Source: Hyalella azteca
Lineage: Eukaryota; Arthropoda; Malacostraca; Amphipoda; Hyalellidae
NCBI RefSeq assembly: GCF_000764305.2
Contig: NW_025939050.1
Span: 1-64,000, forward strand
Length of the DNA stretch: 64,000 bases
Reading direction: 5' to 3'
Each line of letters begins with the position of its first letter. The stretch's first letter is position 1. Positions 50,095-60,859 of the stretch are shown here, one piece after another. Below the pieces are notes generated by a model, which saw only the letters and a list, made by a program, of their open reading frames with translations, was not told the DNA's origin and ran no database searches. The position numbers were made by a program, and so were the translations under genes.

Positions 50095-50280
50095 GGCAAG
50101 GAGGAGAACCGGATGCGGAACCCAACTAGTTTTGTTTGTGCTGTCGGTCTGCGGATTGCATTCAACGTCTGTCCGGTTATTTCTGTACTTCTATGGCTTC
50201 TGTTTTCGCGTTCAGAGACAGAGCCGTAATTCAAAACTGACATCGGGCAGAATATACAGCTTCATTTGGCAAAGCTCGTA
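50095..50280 (+). other. ORF with signal-peptide-like start, unknown
   Basis: ATG at 50095 opens MARRRTGCGTQLVLFVLSVC, a basic start followed by a hydrophobic run like a secretory signal peptide, but hydrophobic and aromatic residues continue for another 20 positions and the frame stops at 50280. The frame is open upstream to 49856. I see no convincing splice sites. Probably chance. Confidence 0.15.
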
Positions 50281-52477
50281 AAGACGGCACAGCAGCTTAG
50301 GCAGATATTATCCCGGCTAATGAATTAGAAGCAGCTCTGCTTGACAGGAAATTTGCTCGATGACGCTGTCTAATGCAAACAAAACATCTTCCTATCATGC
50401 AAAATTTTGCTTCGCTTGATATCAGTATCTTTCATAAACCTTTCCAGGTCATTTAATTCACACTTACAGGAAGCCATATATAGATCATCTTTCTTGTTCT
50501 TTGTTAATCTGCTATGGGTGCACGAGTCAAATTCATGCACATAATTTCCAACGGGATTTGAGAGTAATTTCTCATGCTAATACTGCTTTATCACTCACTA
50601 TATTTCCATTATTGGAATCACAGCTTTACCTCATTTAATCTCTTTCCAGATTTAACTTGCAAATAAATTTTACATGACAAATTCAAAATATTGTACCCAA
50701 ATAAATTTTCAGTCACTTTATAATATTTGCTGATGATGATGTCGTTTTATAATTTTATGTTATTTGATTCCCGTTTGGACAGATTTTCAACTATCGACGG
50801 AAATATTCTTTCGAAATAAAAGATACAAATCCTCTTTATCTGTGTTTTACATTCATATTAATGTACGCAAGTGAAGTAGAATTAAAATATGATTGGCGAT
50901 CGCAGCCATTATAATAACATTAGCAATAATTGAATGTCGGACATAATTGAACCGACACAGTAGCAGAAGTGGCTGTGCACACAAGGGCCGGCAAGTAACA
51001 AAGTTTGGCTTGCAATAATCCTGCTTAATTTTTATTCAATGAAGAAACAGCTTAAAAGACCAAGCACAAAATAAATATGCAATATGCTTCACTTGCATTT
51101 CTCATTTACATCTCATGTTTTTCAAACCCAAATTTTATTTGCACGTTTGACTTATCGCCTTCGGTTAATATGTAATAATTAAGAAACACAGATTTCGGCT
51201 GATTTTTTGTTTTCTCTTGGCAAAATAGTCACTTCTTATATTTTCGAAGTCACCAACAATTCGTGTCTAGCCAAATCTTCCGATTCCCTGATAACTGGCT
51301 TGTCGCTCTTAATTAAAAACAAGTTAATAGAGGCACTAGGCTTATAGAAGAGGGTTATGTAAAAATATGATATTTCTCTTGATAGAAATTCATAGCTTGT
51401 CTAATATATGACTCGACTTTAAGATTTTCATGCGTTGAACCTGCTGAATTAAAGCACCTGACACATCAATGACATCATATTGTTCAGCCGATCTACTCCA
51501 GTTATCTGGAATAATATTTATACAGGGGGTGCACTAAAGAATCTATTAGTAACGCTTCTTTATTAAAATCCTTACTTCTTGGAGCAGAAATTTCCAATTC
51601 CATTGCGCCCGATCTAATGGCAAACTTCACCATCATAACTCGCTAGAGAAGCTTGCAATTAATGTTGTCTTTCTTTTAGTTCCTAATTAGTTGGTCAAGC
51701 AACGGTAGACTGTGAAGTCTTCTTCAGATCTCAAAGCTCAGTGGGGGGAGTCTCGCGATGCTCGAGGCATCTTGATCAGCATCGATATATTGTTGGCACA
51801 GGTGCCGTAATTCGCACTTCGCCAACTCCCAAATGATCCCTTTGATCTTTTTATACGGGAACTTTAGTGGGTATGACAAATTTCAAGTCCAATAATTAGT
51901 GTCCGATCGTGAGAGCTTTACACCAAGTGAGGTGCGGATCTAAGTAAAAGTATTTGCAAACGAATTTACCAGAACTAATGATAAAAGCTACGAAAGCCTC
52001 TTACTGTTTACTGCGTAGCAATTAACGTGGCCCTGCGCCTAGACAAGATCTTTGAATAATTATATTTGCGTAGTATATACAGTATTTCAAATATGGAAAT
52101 TTTAAATACCCTGTAATAAAAGTTGGCAGCAGTCAAAAAAAGTTTAACCTAATTTATCGTATTTTGATCGTTGTCATTTTCATAATTATCATTTTGGTTT
52201 CTTAAGTTTCATTGATAATTGAAGACTAATTCAAAAGCTCCCACGATAGCAATGAGGAATGCAGCTGACCGTGTCATAGTTACAGGATTACTCAGTGATG
52301 GAATTACGAAAATTACATAAGGTTTGTACGTGTTACAATCCATATACGTTGTAATGGATCAGGAAAAATCTACTATAGCAATAAATTATCTTGAGAGCAA
52401 AATAATTCAACAAAGGAGTGAAGTCACACGTGGATTTTTTTGCTTTAAACTTTTCCTATTAAAATATTTGGCTAGAG
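50281..52477. other. No recognised gene
   Basis: AT-rich. A GC-richer patch at 51720-51960 has interrupted frames only. Confidence 0.55.
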
Positions 52478-52829
52478 CAGTGGTTCCCAAACTTTTTCAG
52501 GCTGGCGCCCCCTTTGGCTCCCTAGTGAATATCTAGCGCCCCCTACAGACACACAAAAAATCATGCGCCTCTTTCTATAAAATTTAGTACGCTGCAATTT
52601 TAAAAGATATAGGTTAAACACAAATGTGTATTTCACAAATAGAACCCATTTTAGTGAACCAATATGCTTTTCAGCTGTTTTAACTGTTTCAACACCAAAA
52701 ATCTAGGACGTCTCGGGCAAATTTACGGCCCGGACTCGTGGCCAGTCTCACGACCAATCTCCAAATTCAATTATCAAGTAATATCACCAAAACAAATGAA
52801 CTCAGCTCAATAAAACTTGGAACATGTAT

Positions 52830-53640
52830 TCATCAGAACTTAACGGTGATGTTTAGCTTGCGAAAAATTTTTAAATATCACCTTCATTCGTGAGTTATAT
52901 TGCGATACAGGCCAAAATTCGCAGTGACCAAAGAATTTCTTCCAAACTACCTAACAGATTTGAACGAAATTTTGAATATACATTCCTAACTACCAAATGG
53001 TGTTTTTTAGATTCAAAAAATTTTTTATTTTACTGTCGTTTGCGAGATTTATTTCATTTCACCGTCATTCTTGATTTCATTATTCCTTATTCGCTTTCGT
53101 TCGCAAGTTATACAGATATAGGTAGGTGGAACGATCGGCTTTTCTATCGGCTGGTTTAACCAAGAGCCGTTTACGTATAGTCGTATAACTCGCAAACGAA
53201 GGCAAAACGAAAAAATTTTAACGAACTAAACATCACCGTTGCTGAGGTTAGGTATTAAAATACTAAATTTCGTTCAAATCTGTTCAGTAGTTAGGAAGAA
53301 ATTTCTTGATTAGTGCGAATTTAAGCACGCATTGTTGTTTAAATCACGAATGAAACTCGCGAACGAAGGCACAATCGAAAAAAATTTTCACGAGCTAAAC
53401 ATCACCGTTCGGTAGTTAGGACTGTAAATTCAAAATTTCGTTCGGATCTGTTCAGTAGTTTGGAAGATCAATGTGAATTTCGGCCCGTATTGCCATATAA
53501 CTATGGCTAACACAATTGAAGGCAAAATTCAAAAAATTTTCACGAGCTTTAAATTACCGTAAGGTCCTAGTGAATACGTGTACCAAGTTTCATCGAGTTA
53601 AGTTCATTAGTTTGAGAAATATTCCTTGATCATTGAATTT
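52830..53640. repeat. Inverted multi-unit array inside the hAT element
   Basis: Units of about 150-170 bp containing GCTAAACATCACCGTT, TTCGTTCAAATCTGTTCAGT and AGTTAGGAAGAAATTTCTT are in plus orientation at about 53210, 53380 and 53530 and in minus orientation at about 52830-53000, meeting around 53000-53200. The copies differ by point changes and small gaps. Confidence 0.7.
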
Positions 53641-53712
53641 GGAAATTGGCCGTGAGACCGGCCGCGAGTCCGGCCGTTAATTGGTCGAAGACGTAAACCC
53701 AAGAAAGGTTAA

Positions 53713-53867
53713 AAAGATATAACACAGTACTCACTGCAGTGAGCGACAGAGAGCGCATTTTCTCGGCGACGAAAATGTGAAGTCACGGACGGACAGACAG
53801 ACGGACGGACGGACATCGCGAGCACAATAGTGAATTTTTTCCATAAATGAGAAAATGCGCTAAAAAC
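53713..53867 (-). repeat. ~150-bp dispersed repeat, copy 3
   Basis: Minus-strand copy of the repeat at 28050 and 36840, sited inside the hAT element. In this copy AGCGCATTTTCTC (53753-53765) and GAGAAAATGCGCT (53849-53861) are exact inverses about 85 bases apart, so the unit is itself a potential hairpin. Confidence 0.82.
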
Positions 53868-54081
53868 AGATCTGAGTGAAAAAAAACATCGCTGGGAGTC
53901 ATATGCTGCACGTGTTATGCACAAGTCGTCAAACAAACGTTCGAACTTCTGACTTCGGCTTCGGACTCTATCGCCCCCCTATCGCCCCCCTTTCACCCTC
54001 TTCTTCTTTACCGCCCCCCAAAATCTTTCCATCGCCCCTAGGGGGGCGATATCGCCCACTTTGGGAACCACTGGGCTAGAG

Positions 54082-55189
54082 GGTATATATATAATCTACA
54101 GTATAAAGAATATTAGAAAAATCAACACAGACTCGTTTGAAAATATCATTCATGAGAGCAACTGACGGAGCTGTGAATTCTTATGAACGTTCGTACGGCA
54201 TCAATACGAACTATATTTCTATGAGGCGTCACACTACGCAGAAAAATTCTGACGTGTACAACCGTTATTCAACAATGATTATTTTTTGCAAGTGTGATTC
54301 TAAAGCGATTATTCGATGTCTAGCAAAAAGTCATATCCGAATTCAACAAGAAGCAATTTGAATCGAGTGCAGTTTGGTGAAAAAAATGTGTCATGACTCA
54401 CGTAAAGAAATATTCTTCAAGTCGTACCTACCATGACGTGCAACTTCTGGCACGGGCTATAAACAAAAACTATGATTCATTTTTGATCGTATGCTTACGT
54501 TTGCATTTTCATAGGCAGTCGCAAAGTCTTATAACTCACAGAGTTAAATTCCAATTAGCAAGAGAAAAATCAAAACTTCGAATGCAACAAAAATAAATTA
54601 TTTACAAAATACCAATTCGAAAAAATTCTAATAATTCTTTGGACGAGACGCACCGAGCCTTGTCTAAGTGACAGAAGAACAACCTATTCTCCGTGCATTG
54701 AGCGAATAATTTGCAAACTCTCTTTTAAATTTATGAGCAGCCTTTCATTTTCGTGATGAGCAGACTACGATAATCTTCAAAGCGTACTTTCGCCGATTGC
54801 TCTGCCTTATATATTGTATAGTTATCAATAACGAATTTCTGGCTGCACAGAAAACACTTCCATCAGAATATTCTACTAGCAAGAAAAGTTTTCGTGAATA
54901 TTTTCCCCGATTTACAAGGCTTCAACAAAGGTTTTTCTAAAATTTTACGAGAATGGACCGAGACAGCGATGGGCGAACTTTTTCCACGAGGTCCATATTG
55001 ATCACACGATTAATATGAGAGGGCAGCTGTGGAGAAAGCTTTGAGCATCTTTAGGCGAGATGAGAGTTGATTCGATATGGAAACTCGTTTATTGAATTCG
55101 TAAATGAATCAGTTATAAAATCGATAATGCGAGGTTCAAGTTTTGACGGGAGTTAATAAAAACGCTCCTTCGAATTCCAAAGTAAAAAA
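54082..55189. other. No recognised gene
   Basis: Two short plus-strand frames (54137-54361, 54393-54596), Arg/Ser-rich and unrecognised. Nothing else. Confidence 0.55.
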
Positions 55190-55530
55190 GTCACTAGATT
55201 GCTTTAATCGCAGATTCACTAGAAATTTAAAAGCAAAGAAAGTACCACAAAAATTTAGCATATCTCTCTTGAAAACGTTTCGGAAACCAGCTCCATCGTC
55301 AGTTCGATAAATCTAGAACACAGATAAATGCAGAAAATTAGTTTGGAGTTGATAAAAAAAAACAGAAGTTAAAAACCTAAATTTACAGACAAAGGGTAGA
55401 ATAATAAAGTAAGTACCTATCTATTCACAATTTCTAATGGATAAGAACTATAGGCAGCATTCAAACTAGGCTTCTCTTTAAAAATATACAGTGATTCCAA
55501 AATACGCAGATCGGAAGCACCAGAACTAAA
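55190..55530 (-). mobile_element. Inverted 5'-truncated Penelope-like copy
   Basis: This segment is the reverse complement of the 3' end of the adjacent Penelope-like element (about 57008-57310): it carries the last codons of the nuclease frame, the 3' untranslated region and the hammerhead-like core (55277-55302). Identity over the coding end is about 97% by eye. Head-to-head placement of a 5'-truncated copy is a known habit of Penelope-like elements. Confidence 0.85.
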
Positions 55531-55533
55531 AGC

Positions 55534-55880
55534 TTGAACAGATTGACGGTTTGGGCATGGGCCTTCCCCTCGGCCCAACCTTTGCGAATATTTTTATGTG
55601 TTTTCGATCACGAGGTTTCATGGCTGATCAATTATTGTCCTCCTAATTTTAAGCCAATTTTTTATAACAGATACGTCGATGACACCTTTCTTATTTTCAA
55701 GCATCCTTCTCATGTAAAACTTTTCTTTGATTTCCTAAACTTGCAACGTAATTCTATTAAATTTACCATGGAACTTGAATCGAACAATAGTTTGCCCTTT
55801 TTAGACTGCAATATCACTAAATCTAATGGCCGTTTTCAAACCTCTGTTTACAGAAAACCAACTTTCCCCGGCCTAAGCAC
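55534..55880 (+). pseudogene. Penelope-like reverse transcriptase, partial
   Basis: Reads the palm of a Penelope-like RT. GMGLPLGPTFANIF lies in one frame (about 55550-55585). After a frameshift near 55590 the downstream frame has CPPNFKPIFYNRYVDDTFLI, with the catalytic YVDD at 55672-55683, then LPFLDCNI and YRKPTF. The fingers and N-terminal region are absent. The frame ends at the MITE inserted at 55884. The enzyme copies element RNA at the target site. Penelope RTs are related to telomerase RT. Confidence 0.92.
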
Positions 55881-55883
55881 CAG

Positions 55884-56028
55884 GGGCCATACTTTCAAAA
55901 CTCGCTAAGTGAACGTAAGTACTTACGACCTATTTTCTTGTCTATGATTGGTGGATTTTGCTCGATAGGCTGTCAATTATTGGCTGATGAACTTAAGATC
56001 TCTTGACTTTTTTTGAAAGTATAGGCCC
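55884..56028 (+). mobile_element. 145-bp MITE, copy B, inside the Penelope-like ORF
   Basis: Same terminal pair as copy A at 26991 (GGGCCATACTTTCAAAA and TTTTGAAAGTATAGGCCC). AG lies on both sides, as TG does on both sides of copy A. It interrupts the Penelope-like frame after a KPTFPGLST-type motif, and thus inserted after that element. Confidence 0.88.
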
Positions 56029-56222
56029 AGCTTTTTTAGTTTTTGTTCTTTTAGTAAAAACTTAATAGCAAAGAAAACTCCACAAAAATTCATAGTATCT
56101 TTAAAGAAAACGTTTCGGAGTCCAGCTCCATCGTCAGTTCGAAAATTCTAGAACACAGATAAATCAGTGATTAGTACAAGTCAAGAATACAACGAAAATC
56201 CTAAGCTGCAGAATTTTCGAAC

Positions 56223-56248
56223 TGACGATGGAGCTGGACTCCGAAACG
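56223..56248 (+). ncRNA. Hammerhead-ribozyme-like core
   Basis: CTGACGA, then GGAG-loop-CTCC as a 4-bp stem II, then GAAAC, in the order of a hammerhead core. Hammerhead motifs with a very short stem III are known in Penelope-like elements. GAA before the core and TTC after GTT could start stem I. Inverse copy at 56112-56137; related copies at 57234-57259 (+) and 55277-55302 (-). Activity is not shown by sequence, and the cleavage triplet would be GTT. Confidence 0.5.
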
Positions 56249-56266
56249 TTTTCTTTAAAGATACTA

Positions 56267-56376
56267 TGAATTTTTGTGGAGTTTTCTTTGCTATTAAGTT
56301 TTTAGTGAATTTGCGATTCAATGAATTTTTGTGGAGTTTTCTTTGCTATTAAGTTTTTAGTGAATTTGCGATTCAA
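56267..56376 (+). repeat. Perfect 55-bp tandem duplication
   Basis: 56267-56321 and 56322-56376 are identical by eye. The unit is the outer part of the palindrome's right arm. Perfect identity implies a recent duplication. Confidence 0.9.
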
Positions 56377-56402
56377 GCAAACGAGTGATATTATTACTTA
56401 TA

Positions 56403-57120
56403 TTTGTTCTTTTAGATTCAAGTTAAAATTAAACGGGCTTCAAACACTATTACACCGCGGTTTTCGTATATGCTCGACTTTTCATTCCATGCATTTTGAA
56501 TTTGAATTTTTGCGCAATATCTTCTCGCTTACTGGATTTCCTTCTGGCTTGGTGTTTACCCAGATTAAGAAATTCATGTCTAAGCGATACAGTGAAGTTG
56601 TTCCAGAACCTGATGGTAGAAGCGTTGTTTACTGTTCCCTTCCATACTTCGGCCATGCGTCCGAAGTTATGTCAAGAGAATTAAAAGTTTTGTTTATGAA
56701 ATACTTCCCGGACATTAATCTTCGTATCTTACTGGTGAATAATTTCAAAATAGATTCATTTTTAGGTACAGAGATATCCATCCTTCTCATATGCGATCGT
56801 CCCTAGTTTATAAATTTAGTTGTGCACGATGTGCATCTGCGTACGTCGGAATGACGGCATGCAATTTTTACACTCGGGCCGCTGAGCATAGAGGTAGGAG
56901 TTATAGGACTGGGCAGTTACTATCGCGCTCTCCTCATTCGGCTGTGCGCACTCACGCCGAACAGTGCAACGTTCCGGTGTCCGACACAGACTTTAAGGTT
57001 TTAGCTTATAGTTCTGGTGCTTCCGATCTGCGTATTTTGGAATCATTGTATATTTTTAAAGAGAAGCCTAGTTTAAATGCTGCCTATAGTTCTTATCCAT
57101 TAGAAATTGTGAATAGATAG
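56403..57120 (+). pseudogene. Penelope-like thumb/linker and GIY-YIG nuclease
   Basis: The frame 56403-56806 contains LKLNGLQTLLHRGFRICST, GFPSGLV, and VYCSLPYFGHASE, matching the region between RT and nuclease in Penelope-like proteins. A frameshift near 56770 moves to the frame that ends at 57120: YKFSCARCASAYVGMT, FYTRAAEHRG, then HAEQC, which is the GIY-YIG endonuclease with its Cys pair (CARC) and the catalytic Arg/His region. In Penelope-like elements this nuclease nicks the target. C-terminus ends NAAYSSYPLEIVNR-stop. Confidence 0.92.
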
Positions 57121-57310
57121 GTTTACTTTATTATTCTGCCCTTTGTCTGTAAATTTAGGTTTTTAACTTCTGTGTTTTTTTTATCAACTCCAAACTAGTT
57201 TTCTGCATTTATCTGTGTTCTAGATTTATCGAACTGACGATGGATCTGGTCTCCGAAACGTTTTCAAAAGAGATATGCTAAATTTGTGTTTTGTTTTCTT
57301 TGAATTCTAC

Positions 57311-57971
57311 TTTTCTTTAAATTGTTTCTACTTTTGTTTATATACAATTGTTTCTACAATTGTTTAAATTCTTCAAATTGTTTCTACTTTAAATTTCTAA
57401 TTCCAAAGTATTCAAGTAAAAATCAGATAAGACATATAACAAGTATAGGTAATACATCAGTAAGAACAATGATCTTACCGAAATATAGGAAATATCAGGT
57501 AGTAAACAATTAATTTAAATAGGACTAGGTCGAGGTACTGCTGTGAACGTGATATGAATCTGATTGGAGCTAACGAGATTGGCCCAGGCCGTATCATGCA
57601 GGCTTTAAGGGTCAAACCTACTGAAGGGCTATTAAAAGTCCTCAACTGCTGCATATATGTACATGTTTTGTAAATTTACATTCAATGTACGAATGAAAAT
57701 TTTTCTTCGTGCAAAAATATTTGTATGACTTAGCTTAAAATATTGAAATTAGGACGAAGACAATTACGGCTTTAGTTTTAATTATAATTTCTTTGTAATT
57801 TATGTCAGACAAAAAAAAACTCATTGTACATAAAAACTGACCTCAGATTACTATTATAGTCAATGAAGTGACAGTAATTGATCAAAATTATTTATGATTT
57901 TGTCGGAGTGAGGAACCAGTTCGAAATTTATATTATCCAAATTAAAATATACATATAATCGCTATCAGTGC
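57311..57971. other. No recognised gene
   Basis: The first part is a degenerate repeat of AATTGTTTCTACTTT words (57315-57395). The rest is featureless. Confidence 0.55.
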
Positions 57972-57981
57972 AAACCAAGGG

Positions 57982-58292
57982 TTGTTGTTGTTGTAATTGC
58001 CCATCCTGGTAGTGGCGACTAGGGAGGGGGGGTGATAGGTCCGTTTTTCCGGGCACTTAGTGCCACTGGTAGTTCTACGACCATCACTGGCTCGCTGACC
58101 CGCCAGAACCATTTGATATTGCATTACAAAACTCCCTGGACAAGCCAGGTACTCATTTATCAACCAGAGTTGGATGAATGTCTGAGTTGACCATGAGCTG
58201 AGCTTCCCGGTAGAACTTGTCCTCAGTGGGACTCGAATCCGGGCGCTGGGTGCGAGAGACAGAGTCTCTCACCACTGCACCACCACAGCTCC
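57982..58292 (-). repeat. tRNA-derived SINE with TSD
   Basis: Read on the minus strand it starts GGAGCTGTGGTGG, with an A box (TGGTGCAGTGG) and a B box (GGATTCGAGTCCC, plus coordinates 58228-58240), then ~240 bp of body ending in an (AAC)n tail (57982-57994). AAACCAAGGG occurs at 57972-57981 and 58293-58302 as target duplication. Minus-strand frames across it are by-products. Confidence 0.9.
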
Positions 58293-58302
58293 AAACCAAG
58301 GG

Positions 58303-60859
58303 TCGCACCATAAGGAAGCTCACTGCATAGCTGCATGCGACCCGCGGGCTGTAGTTTTTCACTTCAGAATCAACGTTCATGAATGATAAATGATACTGAA
58401 TGAACATGATGAATTTCTTATTTACATCGAATTTTAGGACCACAGACACTGCTTTAGTGCCCTCTAAATTTTATTAAAATTTAGATAAATTTTTATCGAT
58501 AATATTATTTGAATATGTTTACGAGTTTGTCCGTATAGTAATTTTACTCTCCAGCAGTGAACCAATGAAATAGTCTTGCCTTATCAATAGAAAAAGAATG
58601 ACTACCATGCCTCACAAAAAGTACTATTGAAAGAAATATGCGCATTAACTCTGGTTACATTAAATATAAATACCGTTGTGGCTGTAGAAATGTGCCACAT
58701 GTAAGGGTTTCAAAGATATATTTCACCAGTCGCGAAGTCAGGGTAACTCGAACCAGAGTTGAGCATAATTCGTGACGTTGCAGCAAAAGCTCGCAGTGTG
58801 GCAGACATCAGTCTGAATTTGAGAATAGTCAATACTTTGGTACGGTTTACGACAACAACAAATTTAGAGTGCGAACGAATTACGATGTACCTATAGATCA
58901 GAGCCCAGTTCCTGACTAATGATCCGCGTTCTTTAGAAAGATGTGTATCTATACTACTTATCTTCAGTCCCAATCAAAGGAGTGTGGCGATTTAAACCTC
59001 ACAGCGCGGCCCAAAGCTGGCCCGCTTCACCGTTCATGTTGTATTCAGGATTTCAGAATTTTACAATCGATTTACCGAAAAAATTCTGTCCGTACGTAAA
59101 GCAACCAATTTCAATCAATTCACCTCTGAAATCTCTAATTCACGAAACAAAAGCAAAAAAATCTGAAAAGAGTATCCAGGACAAATTCAAAACAGAAAAT
59201 TAGAACACTAACACCCTATACATCGGCGAAAAACTAGCGTATTTGATATTTAATAATTGCAATAATTTATTGTTGTTCGGAATTATAATCGAACAATACA
59301 GTAATAACATCAACACAATTACTCTATGCTGCGCTAATTTCAGAAGAGGGCATTTGTAGGATAGGAAAACGTCAATATCTGCAAGTTGGAGGTGCTCACG
59401 CTCAACCATGATTTGGACATGAGCCATCGGAAGAGAATGATGAGGGCAGACGGACTGTTCTCATTCAATGAGTATGTTAATATCATCCAACACAATGCAA
59501 TCAATCAAGCTGTTTTAGCTACAGAAACGATAACATCAAAATTAATTTTGCGAAAATATTCACGTGATGCACTTAATTTGCACTTGTTCGAACGCTCTCA
59601 TACTAAATTATGACTTAGTCGCAATCTCGTGAGTGGACGCCACTGAGCGCATGACAGCGGACGTCTCCTGACCTGCAAAGGACGGGGAACGTCCCCTCTT
59701 AACTAAGGACTTTTGGACGTCTAACTTCCTCTGCAAGACGAGCACTTCAGTCTCAAATTCTGACGCTGGCGTTCAAAAGTCCAGCAAAACCAGACAAGAG
59801 CTGCTCGAGTTGGACACTTGCTGACTCATTAGTAAACTGCCGTGAGTAAACATGTTCTGTCCTGAGCTGTGCTGGGCGACGGGACTTGGTTTCAAAAGCC
59901 ATGTTTTCTGAGACCATAAATTTAAAGAATAATATTAGGTTATAATTAGGGGGCGTATGAGCATTGGCAGTTGAGTGAATTCACCCGGTCAAACAGCTTA
60001 TATATTTGTCGCAGAATATAAGACTGATAGTTCATAATCCAGACTGAGACATTAACTTAATTTAATTAAAAAACTTATGAATATAAACTTTACATTTGGA
60101 TCATCCGACATCATATGTAAATAAGATAACGGGGGCATTTAGATTTGGACAAACTGAGTGGTGACCCATTTTTCTCTATATATTATCCTGTAATTAGTCT
60201 CTTCAACAGCTGTCAATTTCGATCTATTTAAAAAGTTTTTATGAACTTGAATTCTGTACAGTCTGATATAAACTGTGCAAGACATTTCAGAGCGAATAAC
60301 AGCACATAGCATCTATCTTAAGTTCAAATATTACAATTTAATAATGCCAGTGAAATTTGGCCAAGAAATGTACTACAATCACTGAACGGTTAATTTTAAA
60401 CATGGGATTCTTATCAAATACAGAACAACGATACACTGTTTAAATAGTGGACAAGTTACCGGGAATTGCGCGCGACTTTCCACTGAAATACAATGAAAGT
60501 AAAATTTTCAAATAGAGTGTAATTACACTTTCTTTTCCTTTTAATTTTTCTTAGTAATTTTTTATTTTTCTAATTTCGATTTGCACAACAAAACATTATA
60601 GGTTTACCTGGCATTTTCTTTTAATGCTTTAAAATATCTGCGACAATAATTAAATAGCAGTTAAACCAAATAATTCGTAATATCATGCGTGTCATATTTA
60701 TCAGAACAATTTCAAATTCAGTAAATTGAAGAGTGTAGAAGATGATTCCTACAAATCTCCTCTTGTAGGATAATGAACCTGACTACACGTTGCGTAAGCA
60801 AAATAACTCCAACAAGTATTTCAGATTTTTTTTCTTGAAGACCTTCATTTAATTTAATC
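58303..60859. other. No recognised gene; GC-richer pocket at 59.6-59.9 kb
   Basis: Minus-strand frame 58710-58973 (87 codons) and plus-strand frame 59386-59613 (75 codons) are unrecognised. Around 59630-59890 the DNA is GC-richer, with the inverse pair GGACTTTTGGACG / CGTTCAAAAGTCC (about 59708 and 59770). No gene found. Confidence 0.45.

Larger units (their letters stand above)
52478..54073 (+). mobile_element. hAT-type element, 1.6 kb, exact TSD
   Basis: Exact 8-bp duplications GGCTAGAG (52470-52477 and 54074-54081) flank 1,596 bp with ends CAGTGGTTCCCAAA and its inverse TTTGGGAACCACTG. The subterminal sequence contains GCGCCCCC/GGGGGCGA blocks on both sides. No transposase domain is visible; short frames at 52324-52536, 52890-53159 and 53876-54079 are by-products. 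The interior is an imperfect inverted array (separate entry) plus one copy of the 150-bp dispersed repeat. Confidence 0.92.
56055..56402. mobile_element. Palindromic Penelope-derived insertion, 13-bp TSD
   Basis: TTTGTTCTTTTAG at 56042-56054 recurs at 56403-56415. The 348 bp in between consist of two ~97-bp arms in inverse orientation (about 56055-56149 and 56211-56308, nearly identical), each holding a hammerhead-like core, around a ~60-bp centre, followed by a second copy of a 55-bp unit and about 26 bp of unmatched sequence. The arms match Penelope terminal sequence. It carries no coding sequence and splits the older Penelope-like frame. Confidence 0.85.
55531..57310 (+). mobile_element. 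Penelope-like retroelement, inactivated
   Basis: Carries reverse transcriptase, linker and GIY-YIG endonuclease remnants followed by a ~190-bp 3' region with a hammerhead-like core. The 5' half of the RT is missing. The coding part is interrupted by a MITE (55884-56028) and a palindromic insertion (56055-56402) and broken by frameshifts at about 55590 and 56770. Together with the inverted copy at 55190 it forms an inverted repeat of about 300-bp arms. Confidence 0.93.

Noticed and set aside
56167..56352. 61-codon ORF with repeated Phe/Leu segments
   Set aside because: It is created by the 55-bp tandem duplication in the Penelope-derived palindrome.
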